NCBI GenBank assembly: GCA_029582165.1
Contig: CM055892.1
Coordinates: 11,450,754 to 11,514,753 of the forward strand
Direction: 5' to 3'
DNA length: 64,000 bases
Source of the DNA: Portulaca oleracea
Taxonomy: Eukaryota; Streptophyta; Magnoliopsida; Caryophyllales; Portulacaceae
The translations under genes were made by a program, and so were the position numbers. The notes under the pieces are model-generated. The model made no database searches. It was not told the DNA's origin and saw nothing but the letters and a program-made list of their open reading frames with translations. Each line of letters starts with the position of its first letter. Position 1 is the first letter of the stretch. This document shows, in pieces, positions 10,595 through 21,599 of this stretch.

Positions 10595-13331
10595 TTAATT
10601 AAGATGTTGCTGCTCAGGCCAAGCCCAGAATGCAGTTGTCTGAGTTTGATCAACGCCAGCATTGCCATTGCCACCTCCGCCAGTGAACATGTTGCAGAAG
10701 GAATCCTCTTGGATCGATGGGGGGTCGAGTTTAGGGCATTGGATTAGGTCTAATTCAGGCTTATTATTATCATTATTATTATTATTATGATTAGACGAGG
10801 GGTTTTGGTTAATTAGGAGCTGGGTTATGCTGATGTTATTGAAGGAAGTTTGAGGTGTGCTAATTCTTGAGGTCCCCAAGTTGATGTCAGAGCTGATGTC
10901 ACTCCCATTGTTGCTCCAATAGCTCTTTGTGTCTGCATTGTTGAGATTGATGCTGTTGTTGCCTCCTCCATATTCTGCTCCTGCTTCTCTGTTTCTTAGC
11001 GCTATTAGCTGCATCCCCCCATTTATATTATAACTTGTCAATTTAATTTTCTAAAATGGATTAGTATTTTAAAAATGAATGTGATATGAGAAAACTAAAT
11101 TGGGTTTTGCCCATCTGTTTATTCATCTCTACAGTTGACAAAATTAAACATTTACTAGCAAATCAAATGAGTCAAGATATCTATTACTAGCACGTTTTAT
11201 GTGATACATAGCGTAGAGAACTATGATCACGTATATTCAATCCGTTTTAAAACCAATATTGAAAAATCTTGAGAAAGTTGTTTCTTTCCTTTCTTATTTT
11301 AAGTTAACATAACAATATCAGTATATGACCCTGCTATTGGATAAAAGGTGGATTGGTGTGCCCTAGTACTTGAATATGACCTAAAACATTAAAGAAAAAT
11401 TTGTAACTACGACATTTCCTATAAATATTAAAGATCATGAAAGAATAAGATGTGATTCTCTTGGGCACGGATATAGGTGAGTAAATGAAATATTGGAAGC
11501 TTGTTCAATGCAACGTGCATAATAAGAAATATGACCAGTTGTGTTGATGAAAGTTTATGATTAAGAAATAATTAAAGTGAATGTGTGATTTAAGTGAAAA
11601 GAAAGTGCTCTAGCTTGAATTATATGTTGGCTTACTATCAGTATTAAATTTATGATGAAAATATTTTTATTTATATAATATTATAAGTCTTGATATAATA
11701 AAATCTAAAATATTAATAGTTAAAGTGTAACATCATAAGTCATGAAAAAAAAAAAACAGGGACAAATTAGACAACTTATTTGGAATGGAGTACGTATGTG
11801 CAACCAGTTACCCAAGCAAACGACATAAATTCCTCTTTGTAAAGGAGCATGTTAATTAATTTCCCCTAACTTCCTGCGCAAGGATTATAATCCGTAAATT
11901 TAACTCAACACAAATATATGTTTGTAAGAGTTATAATCCTAAGTGTTTATGTGATAGCCCACACACTTACGTACTAAGCCAGTCAACGTCCACCATAATC
12001 ACCTCATGCATGTCAGGTTTCCATATGTAAGCCGAAGATTCTTATAATTGTTAAAAAGATAACTATTGGAAATAAGTGCAGAATTTTTTTAATGCAGGTA
12101 CAACTTTTCTACGTACAGAATATTAATCTGCAAGTGTTTAGCTAGTCTATACAGTTGATCGACATTGTCAAATTCTAACTTAAAAATTGATTTTGTTTGA
12201 TAATAAATATTATAGGACTCTGTAGGAGTTAGACCTTTCATAAACGTTAGTTTATAAGAAGGTTGCTCATATTTGAATTTCTAGACTGCATTTGAATGGT
12301 AAGTTCATTGAGTGTTGTTTTTGTATCAAGCATGACAAAATGGCATAGTGATTTGCAAATTAATTAAAATGTTTTTTATTTCATTTTCGATCTATTATGG
12401 GCGTCAAGATCTGGTAAGATGTCCATTTGGGGAGTTGAGATTAAGTGGACGCAAGTAATGGGTATAGCGAGGCAATCATGATAAAAAAGCTCAACTTGTC
12501 ATGGCAAAATTTTAGAGCACTATCTCCAATGAGCATGAAATGACTACTATGGGATCATAATTTACAAATCTATGTTAAATATGGAATAATTAAATGATGA
12601 TATATAATGAATTGTGTTACCTCAGCATGAAGTTTCTTGTTGAGGGAAAGAAGAGAGTCATTATCAGACTTAAGGGCATCAAACTGCCTTTTCAAGACGC
12701 CATAATCCTTCTCCAGTTGCTTGGTCTTCCAGCGAGCACGGCGGTTCTGGAACCAGATGGCTACCTGCCTGGGCTGAAGTCCGAGTGCCTTAGCCAGCTG
12801 CATTTTCCTCTCAGGCTCCAGCTTGTTTCCCTGTTCAAAGTTCTTCTCAAGCATCTTCACTTGCTCCATGTTGAGCCTCTTCTTCTTCTCTCCTCCTCCA
12901 CCGACCACCACCTGAGAGCCGTCGTCTGAGAGGTCATCCCCCTCCCCACCTCCATCCTGCTCCTGCTTCTCCTGATCCTCCTGCTCCTCCTGTTGGAAAG
13001 ATGGAAATGACATGGATCTGTTCATCATTGTCAGCGTTGCCGCCATTCCTTGATGACCCCCACCTGCCAATTATATCAAAACAAACAAAGTAAATCATTA
13101 TGTACGTTGACATCATATGGTTACTCAGTGTGGTGGTGGATCTGTAGAAAAGTCACCACCTGTGTAGTCCGGAGGAGGACAGGAAGACAGGATGTTAAGG
13201 GAGATGGAGGGGTCCTGATGAGGGTCATGATCAGGATCATCATATTCATGATGATTACGATTATGATGATGAGCATGGATATGGGGCTGGAACATCATGT
13301 ATTCTTGAGGGAGAAATGCCATCTCTCTCAT
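10595..13331 (-). CDS. HD-Zip class I transcription factor (ATHB13/ATHB3/ATHB20/ATHB23-like clade)
   Basis: Three exons on the minus strand: 13331-13160, 13063-12621 and 11008-10595. Introns of 96 bp (phase 1, CAG/GTGGTG to GGCAG) and 1612 bp (phase 0, GAG/GTAACA to TGCAG) both follow GT-AG. The joined frame is 342 codons, near the 290-340 usual for the family. Residues 30-57 are His/Asp rich; 82-107 are acidic and Gly rich, ending in SDDGS. The homeodomain covers about 116-173 with the recognition helix [16 protein letters not shown]. It is followed directly by a leucine zipper with Leu at 174, 181, 188, 195 and 202. The C-terminus has an Asn-rich run and ends in a Trp-rich FWAWPEQQ activation-type motif. 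The family binds CAATNATTG as dimers in the nucleus and controls growth and stress responses. The frame is open up to a TTG at 13346, but the first ATG is at 13331; ATG at 13322 (MAFLPQ) is an alternative start. A second in-phase donor lies 3 bases inside intron 1. Confidence 0.93.
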
Positions 13332-13470
13332 TTGTTCAGATCCCAATCAACAAGAAGAATTGGAGAGAGAGAGAGAGAGAGAGAAAGATAATCTGTAATG
13401 TATAGGGATGTGGAGAGGGGAAGCTATAGCCAGAGGAGTTGATATATGATGGGGTCTGACTTTTGCATGT
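13332..13470 (-). promoter_or_regulatory. 5' leader and putative core promoter of the HD-Zip gene
   Basis: On the minus strand a TC microsatellite (GA on the plus strand, 13363-13385) lies 30-55 bp upstream of the ATG, typical of pyrimidine-rich leaders or Y-patches in plant genes. CATATATC around 13441-13449 is a possible weak TATA element, about 110 bp upstream of the ATG. This is inferred from motif and distance only. Confidence 0.35.
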
Positions 13471-14216
13471 GATTAGAATTTGTGAAAGCTTAAGGATGTA
13501 CTGGATGGTGGTATCTGTACATATGGATCTCTAGGTATGTGTATTCTGTATTTGTATGTGCAATGTGCAGGCAGCAGTGTGCACAGCCAGGTACAGTCGG
13601 GAGAGAGGAATAAAATATATCAACAAATTTAAGTGGAGAGAGTTAGAGGGGGCGGTAGTGGATATGAAATTGCTTTGCTATGAATATGAATATTAATATG
13701 AATGTGATCTGACGACTTTTATGTTGTTAAGCAGCCTGTAAAAGAATAGATGAAGCAGGGAGGGAGAGCTGTGATGGGTGGCTACTTGTTGCTACGTACC
13801 TATACGATAATATTGAGCATTACAGGCATTTGTTTCCATTATAATTATTGGGGATAATGAATGAATGTATCTATCTACATATCACGACAGATCTAGGAAA
13901 TATCTACCCACATTTAGGGCAACTTGCATTCTGCCACCTCCTTCATCTCTCTCTTTTTGTTTTCACTCTTAGCAGGATTTATTTTTCAGACTTATAAATC
14001 TGTGAAACAAGCAGTGACATCACATAAAATTCGTTTACCTACCTCATTTTGTAAGATCTGCTAAATTAACCCGAGTGATAAATTTTCAGTAAAAACTATA
14101 GGAGCTTTCATAACCAACGCTTTCATATATATCTGATGGCTTTCCACAATGTAATTGGATAACAAAAATTACAAGTCTCGGGGCAAAACACATATTAAGT
14201 GTATTACTTTAATATT
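13471..14216. other. Upstream region of the HD-Zip gene; no coding sequence
   Basis: No transposon ends or genes are recognised. It is likely to hold the distal promoter of the HD-Zip gene, but I could not single out a supported binding site. Confidence 0.35.
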
Positions 14217-15218
14217 TGTTGGGTCAACGTCCTTTACCTGAGTAATTGCACGAAAAACCTTATACGGAGTTTTAATGAAAGACAAAACAAGTCGTCAAAA
14301 AGGGAAGTTATTTTATTTAGCAAAATCAGTGATAATTAACTTCAAATCTCTTTATAAATAAACTGATATTATTGATATATCTTGCAGGATCAATATCTTT
14401 AATGGAAGGCAACTCCAAGGAAGGAAAAGATTGCAAGATCAAGAAAAGGGATATTTCCTTATATTATATATTCTAATTATCTATTCTGATTATGTGTATA
14501 TAATATATATATTCTGATTATATATTATATATGGGCATGATTCTTGTACATACAAAAGGAAAGCAAGATTGCAAAAGATATCTCAGAAGATGGAAAGCAA
14601 ATCAAAAGGCAAAAGAAGAAAAGAAGAATCAAAGAAGAAAAGAAAGGAAGGTCTTCATCTCCAATGGTTCTACCAAGCTACCATTATAAATATGCAGTCA
14701 GAAGATGAAGACAAATAGGCGATTCCACGGAAGTAATCGCGGAGGAATTTCTGAATGTGTAGCCAATGGTTCGGTGGTGAAGGTAGCCAGTAAAGGACCT
14801 CTGGTGAAAGGATAGCCAAGAACCTTGGTGAGCATTCGTTGTGTCCACATGTGGTGGTGAGATGATGTGTAGCAAAACCTTGACGGACTAAGGCTGTGTG
14901 AGTGTGTGATTCAATGTAATCCATCATTTTCCAAATCGCCGCTAGGGTTTTTACTACGACAATCCTTAATTGTAGTTGTCTTAAGGATCTTCGGTGTTGG
15001 ACTCTTGGTCAATGAATCTATCAGTAACTTTCTTCGGACTGTTACTTCTTGTTTTGTTTTGGTAAGTGTAACTTGTTCTTTGATTGACATAAATATAATG
15101 AGGTATTTTAGTTACACTGTGATTTGATCCTTGGTTTGAAACCAAAGAAATTTGCTCTAACGTCCTTACCTAGTGTGTAGATCTTAATTGTGAAATTTAC
15201 CCCCCAAGGGCCTCAACA
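14217..15218 (+). mobile_element. Solo LTR, Sirevirus-like copia family, about 1.0 kb
   Basis: The ends are TGTTGGGTC and GGCCTCAACA, with the short inverted repeat TGTTG/CAACA. Flanks ATATT and ACATT match at 4 of 5 bases, a plausible decayed TSD. Phrases such as TAAAGGACCTCTGGTG and GAAAGACAAAAC are shared with the LTR at 2448-3349. No internal sequence flanks it, so recombination between two LTRs is the likely origin. Confidence 0.6.
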
Positions 15219-15269
15219 ACATTGAAACTATGTTATTAATTGTATATTAAAATGAAATGAAATGATAGG

Positions 15270-16000
15270 ATTGACTTTCATAACTATAGTATCACATATA
15301 AATTGTAGAAAGTAATATTTTCATCCATTATTTTTTAAATTTTAAACAACGCTCAAAATAAGCTTAACGGGAGGGATTGGTTCGATTAGGGTATCATTTG
15401 CATTCGTTGATGCGGCCTATGCATCCGAAGTTTCATATCATTGATAATTAATACTTACTATTAAAAAAATAGTTTCAAAAATCATAAAAAAAAAACCAAT
15501 TTGATAATAAGTAAGATACATAAAAACTGTTTTGAACCAAGACTCGTATCATCACCTAACTCCTAATTGGGGGTGCATGTAGTAAACCTTTTACTAAAAC
15601 ACACGACCTAAATGCAAATATTGTGAAATAGCAGCAGTTGAACAACTTATAAGGGATCTAGATGTTCGCGAAATTTGTTAACCAAAATGAGATGAGTGTT
15701 GGTTCAAAATATTTTTTTACGTGCATTGACCTAATATATTATTATATATTAAGTTAAATAAAATATATAATTGAATTTTATAATTATTATATTATATATA
15801 AATTGTATAAAATTATATTTTTATCCATTAATTATTTTTTATATTTTGAAAAAATGTATGAAATAAGCTTAATGGACGGGGTTGATTAGAAAAGGGTATA
15901 ATTTGTTCTCATTGACGTACATAACAAACACAACCAAAACTTCTTATAATTGATAATTAATACTTACTATTAAAAAATTAGTGTATAAAATCATTAATTA
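15270..16000. repeat. Direct duplication of a roughly 230-bp AT-rich segment
   Basis: 15270-15490 and 15770-15995 share order and wording, for example AAATAAGCTTAA, then GATAATTAATACTTACTATT about 110 bp later. The offset is about 503 bp. No terminal inverted repeats were found, so the mechanism is unknown. Confidence 0.55.
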
Positions 16001-16619
16001 CTTATTTTGGGAAGGTAAAACACTTAAGAAGTATCTTGGATAAGACTCATATGCACATCATAATTTAAATTGTAGTAATATATTTTGAGTTTTCATATAC
16101 ATACAAAGTATAAAATCATAAGAATTATATTTGTATTTTAGGCTGTACTTGCATAATCGTTACTATTACAAATTGCAAAATTAAAAATATCTTAACACAT
16201 GCATTGCACCTAAATCACTCAAAAAATCAAATGTAAGTATATTTAAACCATTATAAAGGTAAGTTTCATTACTTTAAGGGTTATTATGATTTATAAATTA
16301 TCTAAAAATAATTATTTATTTATATTTTTTCATAAATATAAAAATATGCACAAAATATGTATTTTCTACTATGATTGATAAAATTAGGCTATCGCTTAAA
16401 TTTTTTCACCTAATTAATAAGTATTATACTCTTATAGTTCATAAATATATATAATTACTTGAGAAAATGTTATTAAAAGTTATAAAAATGTTGTTTATGC
16501 ACAATTCAAGATGATTATTAATAATCTTGAGTTAAGATGCGTATCATTGTCCTTCAAAACTATAATATATATGTCATTTTTAAAAAAAAAATCTCAAAAA
16601 CAATATCATGGTGAAATAT

Positions 16620-16825
16620 GCCATTCTCTAGCTAGCCAGTGCTTTAGTATGATTATAACTTTGTTAAGTCGTCTTTAAATTCATGTATTTTGGTATGATG
16701 TGTGTTTTTTTCTAATAATATTTCCAAAAAATTGAAACACTTATGATCCACATCAAAGATGTGGGGCCCACTTTTATGTATTGAATTTTTGACAATTATA
16801 GAAAAATTAATCCAAATTGGAAGTA

Positions 16826-16864
<39 letters not shown>

Positions 16865-16869
16865 TATGT

Positions 16870-16921
<52 letters not shown>

Positions 16922-17440
16922 AAATGTGAAAAAAATATGTTATGTGAGATACTCTTATTTAAAAATAACTACTTTATAGAAACTTACCTTAAACACCATC
17001 ATTGTACAAATGAATTTCATAAAATAGAGATATAATATTTATTATGCTGATATAAATATTTTTAGCACCTAACATAAATTTTAGCATTGTAAATGCTCTT
17101 ATATATATTATCATAATAAACATTAATTCTCACCTTTATGAAATTTATTTGAACAATGATGGTGTTTAAACTAAGTTTTTTCAAACTTGTTATTCATAAA
17201 TTAAATAAAAGTGTCTCACATACTATATTATTCTCAACATTCCTTATATTACTTTGAGTATATATTAGTTTTCTATAATTTCCCAAAACTTAATAAATAT
17301 AAGTGGGCCCCACATGTAATATGCGTATTCTAAGTGTTTAACCCTTATTAGCTACAACACATCATATCAAAGTACATGGATTTTACAAAGTTATTATCTC
17401 TAAATCATCTCATAAATCCTCCATTGTAAATACTCTAAAA
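16620..17440. mobile_element. Long fold-back (hairpin) element, probably a MITE
   Basis: Nearly the whole stretch is an imperfect palindrome centred near 17040-17080. Paired marks include TTGGTATGATGTGTG (16689) with its complement near 17360, GTGGGGCCCAC (16761) with GTGGGCCCCAC (17303), and ACACCATCATTGTACAAAT (16994) with the complement ending near 17165. An (AT)n tract has expanded in the left arm. The outer ends and TSD were not resolved. Confidence 0.65.
16826..16918. repeat. (AT)n microsatellite
   Basis: About 90 bases of AT dinucleotide with three interruptions, inside the left arm of the fold-back element. Confidence 0.9.
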
Positions 17441-17497
17441 AGTTGAAGCACCTAAGTACCTAACATTAGTTTTAGTATTGTAAATGCTCTAATGGTA

Positions 17498-17499
<2 letters not shown>

Positions 17500-17549
<50 letters not shown>
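17500..17549. repeat. (AT)n microsatellite
   Basis: About 50 bases of uninterrupted AT dinucleotide, just outside the right arm of the fold-back element. Confidence 0.9.
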
Positions 17550-17552
<3 letters not shown>

Positions 17553-18338
17553 GCTTCTAAGTTTCGTTAAATTTATTCTGCTAATTAATTCGTCCAATAA
17601 TATCATTTTTTTTACAGTAATGCAAATTCCACTCCTCTTCCATTGCTTCTTAATTACTTTAAATTAGTTTGTTCCTTCATTTTCGATAACATTTGTAAGT
17701 TGACATGATCCAAGATGATTCCCTTTTAATAACAACTAATGATGAGAATATTTCCCAAATATGAAGGGGGTGGTTTGATGAATAACTGTAGGATAGTTCC
17801 ATGGCCCGGGTAGACTGACATATAGAATAGTAAAAGTGGCATAAAAGAAGCACTAAATTAATTAATAAGAAGAAAGATGATTTACATCCCCAATCAAAGT
17901 CAGAGCATGTTTTGCTGAGCTAATCAGATGTGCCCCATAAATAATATGTAAGGGCAATTCAAGGGCAGTTTCGTGGCACATGAAGTATTAATGTGTGGGG
18001 GTACGTTTTTGAATAAATTACAATCAATTATTTGGAGACTCACCCCTTAAAGTCATAGCCTCCCATGTTTAGTCCCAACCATTCTACACAATATACATAC
18101 ACACATACATATTGCATCATGTGTTGGTGAGAGAGTGCTATTCTTAATGCTGCAACTATAAACAATGTGAACCTAACATGTGATAGCTATACAACCCTCC
18201 ATTTTTTTTTATATATGTATCATTAAGCCCCCTCCTCATAAGCTAAGTATGAACATAGGCCTATATTTTAAATGGTATTAGTTTGTTGGGTTGATAAAAA
18301 TTTTAATGAGCGCTCTAGGATTAGTATGTATTAATTTG
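17550..18338. other. No gene recognised
   Basis: AT-rich spacer. No long frame, terminal repeat or RNA gene was identified. Confidence 0.4.
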
Positions 18339-18535
18339 GAAAATCAATGAACCCTTTGCTCAATTGATACCCACTGCACTGTGGTATCCCACAGGTACCC
18401 TGAGATCTATTCCTGGGAGCAGTAACAGGCGTACATGCCTGGTTTCCCTCGTTCCCCTTAGGCTGATGGATTCACTAGGCTTTCCCTGAGATAATGGGTC
18501 AAATGAGTGGCCCGACTTACCAATATAAAAAAAAA
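18339..18535 (+). mobile_element. tRNA-derived SINE with A-tail and TSD
   Basis: About 197 bp ending in an A run. The flanks ATGTATTAATTTG (18326-18338) and ATGTATCAATTTG (18536-18548) match at 12 of 13 positions, the expected TSD for LINE-mobilised DNA. TTTGCTCAATTGATACCC resembles a pol III A box and AGATCTATTCCTGGG, about 35 bp later, a diverged B box. No tRNA fold is preserved, so it is not a tRNA gene. The family was not identified. Confidence 0.65.
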
Positions 18536-19529
18536 ATGTATCAATTTGAATAAAAATATTAAATTTCATTTTAATTCTCCATGTGGTCTATTTATACCCA
18601 TAAACTTTTGGTTGATATTGAGTGTCATGCATTAAAAGAAAAAATAGCAAGAAACTTAAAATGAATGTTTTACCTATAGCCACAAACATTACATAATTGG
18701 TGTAGGTAACTTTCATATATTCAGCATTCTAAAGTTGGCATATTGTCGAAGTTCACTAATATAATTAAACCTGACAAAAATAAATAATAAATAAGACTAT
18801 ATAACTAAGTACTAGCATAATCGTTTACGTCACAGTGGTAATATCTAAATAACAAACACTATACTGCACACATAGCAATTAAATAACGAGAAAATCGTGT
18901 TTTGGTTTTTAACATAATATAATATTAATAAATAATGTAAGAGCGTATAAACATACATGCTGACATATACAGACATATTATTCACATTGATTGTAATCCC
19001 TATGTTTGGTCTTTCAAAAGATAAATATCCAATAAAGCCCTAGCTAGCCACATAGCTATTTTGATCCCCTACTAGTAGTCTATAAATCATGCCTAGGCAA
19101 CATAAAAACCAGCTTTTGTTCCAATTTTGAATATCATGGTATAGTGGTCCATTTCATGTTATAGATACAATACGGACAAGTTTGGGACTCAGCCATGTGA
19201 CATGCCCATAATTTGATGATTCTTGCCTATTTTTATCTACCATAATTAGTTACAGCTATATAATAACTTTAAGAACTAGCTATATTTCTACCGTATATAG
19301 ATTGGGCTGAAGTGATAGAGATGACAGTAGTGATAATTCGAAAACAAAGAAGCAATGAAAGAATGAAAATTAATCAAACCCATAATTACGCTGAAAACTC
19401 AAGACGAAAAAAATCAATGGACAATGATGATCAAGACAAATCCACTGTAAGAAAAGAGAATGCACAAGTATATGACCACAATTATGTCTGTCATTTAATT
19501 CTCAATAGAGCCATTATCGATCAGCCTAA

Positions 19530-19532
<3 letters not shown>

Positions 19533-19615
<83 letters not shown>
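19533..19615. repeat. (CT)n microsatellite
   Basis: Eighty-three bases of CT dinucleotide. The reading frame across it (Ser-Leu repeats) is an artefact. Confidence 0.95.
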
Positions 19616-19617
<2 letters not shown>

Positions 19618-19692
19618 ATTAGTTTCAATACAGTGGTATAAGATCCTTTGTTAGACCTGACTCAGATACCCTTGTGCGGCTTTAATACCACT

Positions 19693-20265
19693 TGTTAGGA
19701 TCGAGGTAAAATAAAAGGCCTAGTATTTGTAGCGGAAGAGAAAATTATCAGGATGTATAAATTGAGAAGAAATATATAACAAGATCAATAATTAAAATAG
19801 AGAGTATAGTGACACACGATTTACGTGAAAACGCAAATCGGGAAAAAACCACGGACGGCAACGAAGCAATGCTCCACTAGTATAAGGGGAGAGATTATAA
19901 GAGAGATCCTAAACGATTATATAACACAACGAGATCGACGGTGAGATCTCAAAGGGTTAATAGCACAACGGGAATATACTGAAGGAAAAAATAATAACTC
20001 TCTAAAAAAGGACTCTCACAACCTAGGGATGGATAGAAGTGAACAATGCTCTGTGTGTGTATGAATAGGTGAATAAAACCCTCTATTTATAGGAAAAACT
20101 CCCTATAAACCTAACTTGACTCTCACTCCAATTACATTTAGAATCTAATACAATTAGGAAACCTAACATAATAAGAAAGCTTAATTAAATAGTATCCTAA
20201 TACAATTAGGAAACAAATAATTGTGGAATCAAGAGACTGGGTGATGTCAGGACACTTTCCTAACA
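19693..20265 (-). mobile_element. Copia LTR, minus strand, with adjacent primer-binding site
   Basis: Read on the minus strand it starts TGTTAGGAAAGTGTCCT at 20265 and ends CTAACA at 19693. AGTGGTATTAAAGC follows, a decayed form of the TGGTATCAGAGC initiator-Met primer site. It is therefore a 5' LTR with the rest of the element lost. The first 200 bases are clearly homologous to the LTRs of the 38-41.4 kb array (TTTGTTTCCTAATTGTATTA and GTTTATAGGGAGTTTTTCC), so the same family is present on the opposite strand. Confidence 0.75.
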
Positions 20266-20334
20266 TCCCTCAATATATAACTCATTTTCTCTCTGTAGAA
20301 AGCAGTATATAAGAGCCAAGAAGCCATAGCGATT

Positions 20335-21531
20335 TGAAATAACCCTAGAGGGGGAGAGGGTGAATGGTGTTGTTGAATTTTTCATTCCAATGTTTTGCCG
20401 ATCTCACAAAGATACGTCAGTGAAACAACAAATCAACTAGATCAATTAAGCTGAAAATCAAATATATCAATTAACTTTTATTCAATGATAATATAATTCT
20501 TAATTGATTGAATTGGTGGAGACTCAGTCAGGCAGATTGGCCATGATCTACAACACGTTAGGGAGATTCACCAATCTCGTTGACACAACTTCACCACTTG
20601 GTTCAAGGTCAGATTACAATCAGTTCTCAACCAAGGCTTCTATAAAACCCCATCTACAGGTGCAAGGCCCTCCAACGTGTCAACCACTTCTTCCTCCTAC
20701 AAGAATCGCTACAATGGCCTCACATTACATTCCTCCAAGGACCTCCGAAAGGTTTTGTTGTGAAAGCGACAAAATTGCTACACTTCTAACAGAAGTATCT
20801 CAAAGTTTTATACTATCCAAATTTCAAATATTTGCTTGATACACTAATCCCTGCTCCAAATATTCTTATAGGATGTTCCTCAAGAGAATTCTGGAAACCT
20901 CACAAATCCGAAAGCAATCGAAGCATCAAAGAAGGAAAGAATCTAGATGATTTCAATAAAGCAAAGAAGGATACCAAATCAAGTCATATAGCCTTTATGT
21001 ACCAACAAGGAAGGAAATCAACAAAGAGGCTATAAATCAACCTGTGAACTCAAGTTAGAGATTCATTCTATTCCAAGAGCAAGAAATCGAAGAGCTGTAA
21101 GGAATTTTTGAGTGAAAATTTCTGAGTTGTAACCAAAGTGATTTTAGTGAGATTGTATTTAACCAGAGGATTGTTCAGGGGAGATTAGAAATCATTTGTT
21201 AGCTAAAGAACAAACGTCTGTTCTTCTGTGAGTTGTGAACTTCACCAATTTGACCGGTGAAGGTTGAGTGCTTCTGAGATCACCTCCTTCTGAACGGTGA
21301 TCTCCTCATTATAAGCTTCATCAAGGTCCTCATACACTTGAGTTGCTGAGATTTATTGGTTTGCGTTAGTTTTGCAATGTCCTTATTTTTGTTAATTCAA
21401 TAAAAGAAAGCATTTCCCTTATATTGTGTTGCTGAATCTTGACGAAAGTCAAGATTAGAAACTAATGTCCTCACCATCAACTGTGAAGAATCCTAAAATC
21501 CATATTCACCCCTCCCTGTAGGGTTCTTTCA
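20335..21531 (+). mobile_element. 5' LTR of a Sirevirus-like copia element, about 1.2 kb
   Basis: It begins TGAAATAACCCTAGAGGGGG and ends CCTGTAGGGTTCTTTCA. The two ends are imperfect inverted repeats of roughly 30 bp, and a primer site follows two bases later. Its interior resembles the LTR at 2448-3349 (ATTTTAGTGAGATTGTATTTA, AGAAATCGAAGAGCTGTAAG). Confidence 0.65.
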
Positions 21532-21533
21532 AG

Positions 21534-21546
21534 TGGTATCATACCC
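21534..21546 (+). other. Primer-binding site, initiator-Met tRNA type
   Basis: TGGTATCATACCC follows the LTR end after AG. The first eight bases equal the canonical copia primer site TGGTATCAGAGC. It sets plus-strand orientation for the element. Confidence 0.7.
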
Positions 21547-21599
21547 TAGTCCATTAGAATTTAGAGACTAACCACTTTGTAGAAAAAAATCACGACAGG

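Noticed and set aside
12594..12929. Plus-strand open frame opposite the HD-Zip homeodomain
   Set aside because: It is the antisense shadow of exon 2; no homology or promoter supports it.
13332..13346. TTG at 13346 as start of the HD-Zip protein
   Set aside because: Plant nuclear genes normally start at ATG; the first in-frame ATG is at 13331.
16817..17035. Open frame with Ile-Tyr repeats
   Set aside because: It is only the translation of an (AT)n microsatellite inside the fold-back element.
18339..18535. A tRNA gene, because of A- and B-box-like sequences
   Set aside because: No cloverleaf can be drawn and the unit has an A tail and TSD, so a SINE fits better.
19312..19641. Open frame ending in Ser-Leu repeats
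   Set aside because: The repeats come from a (CT)n microsatellite; the rest has no coding signature.
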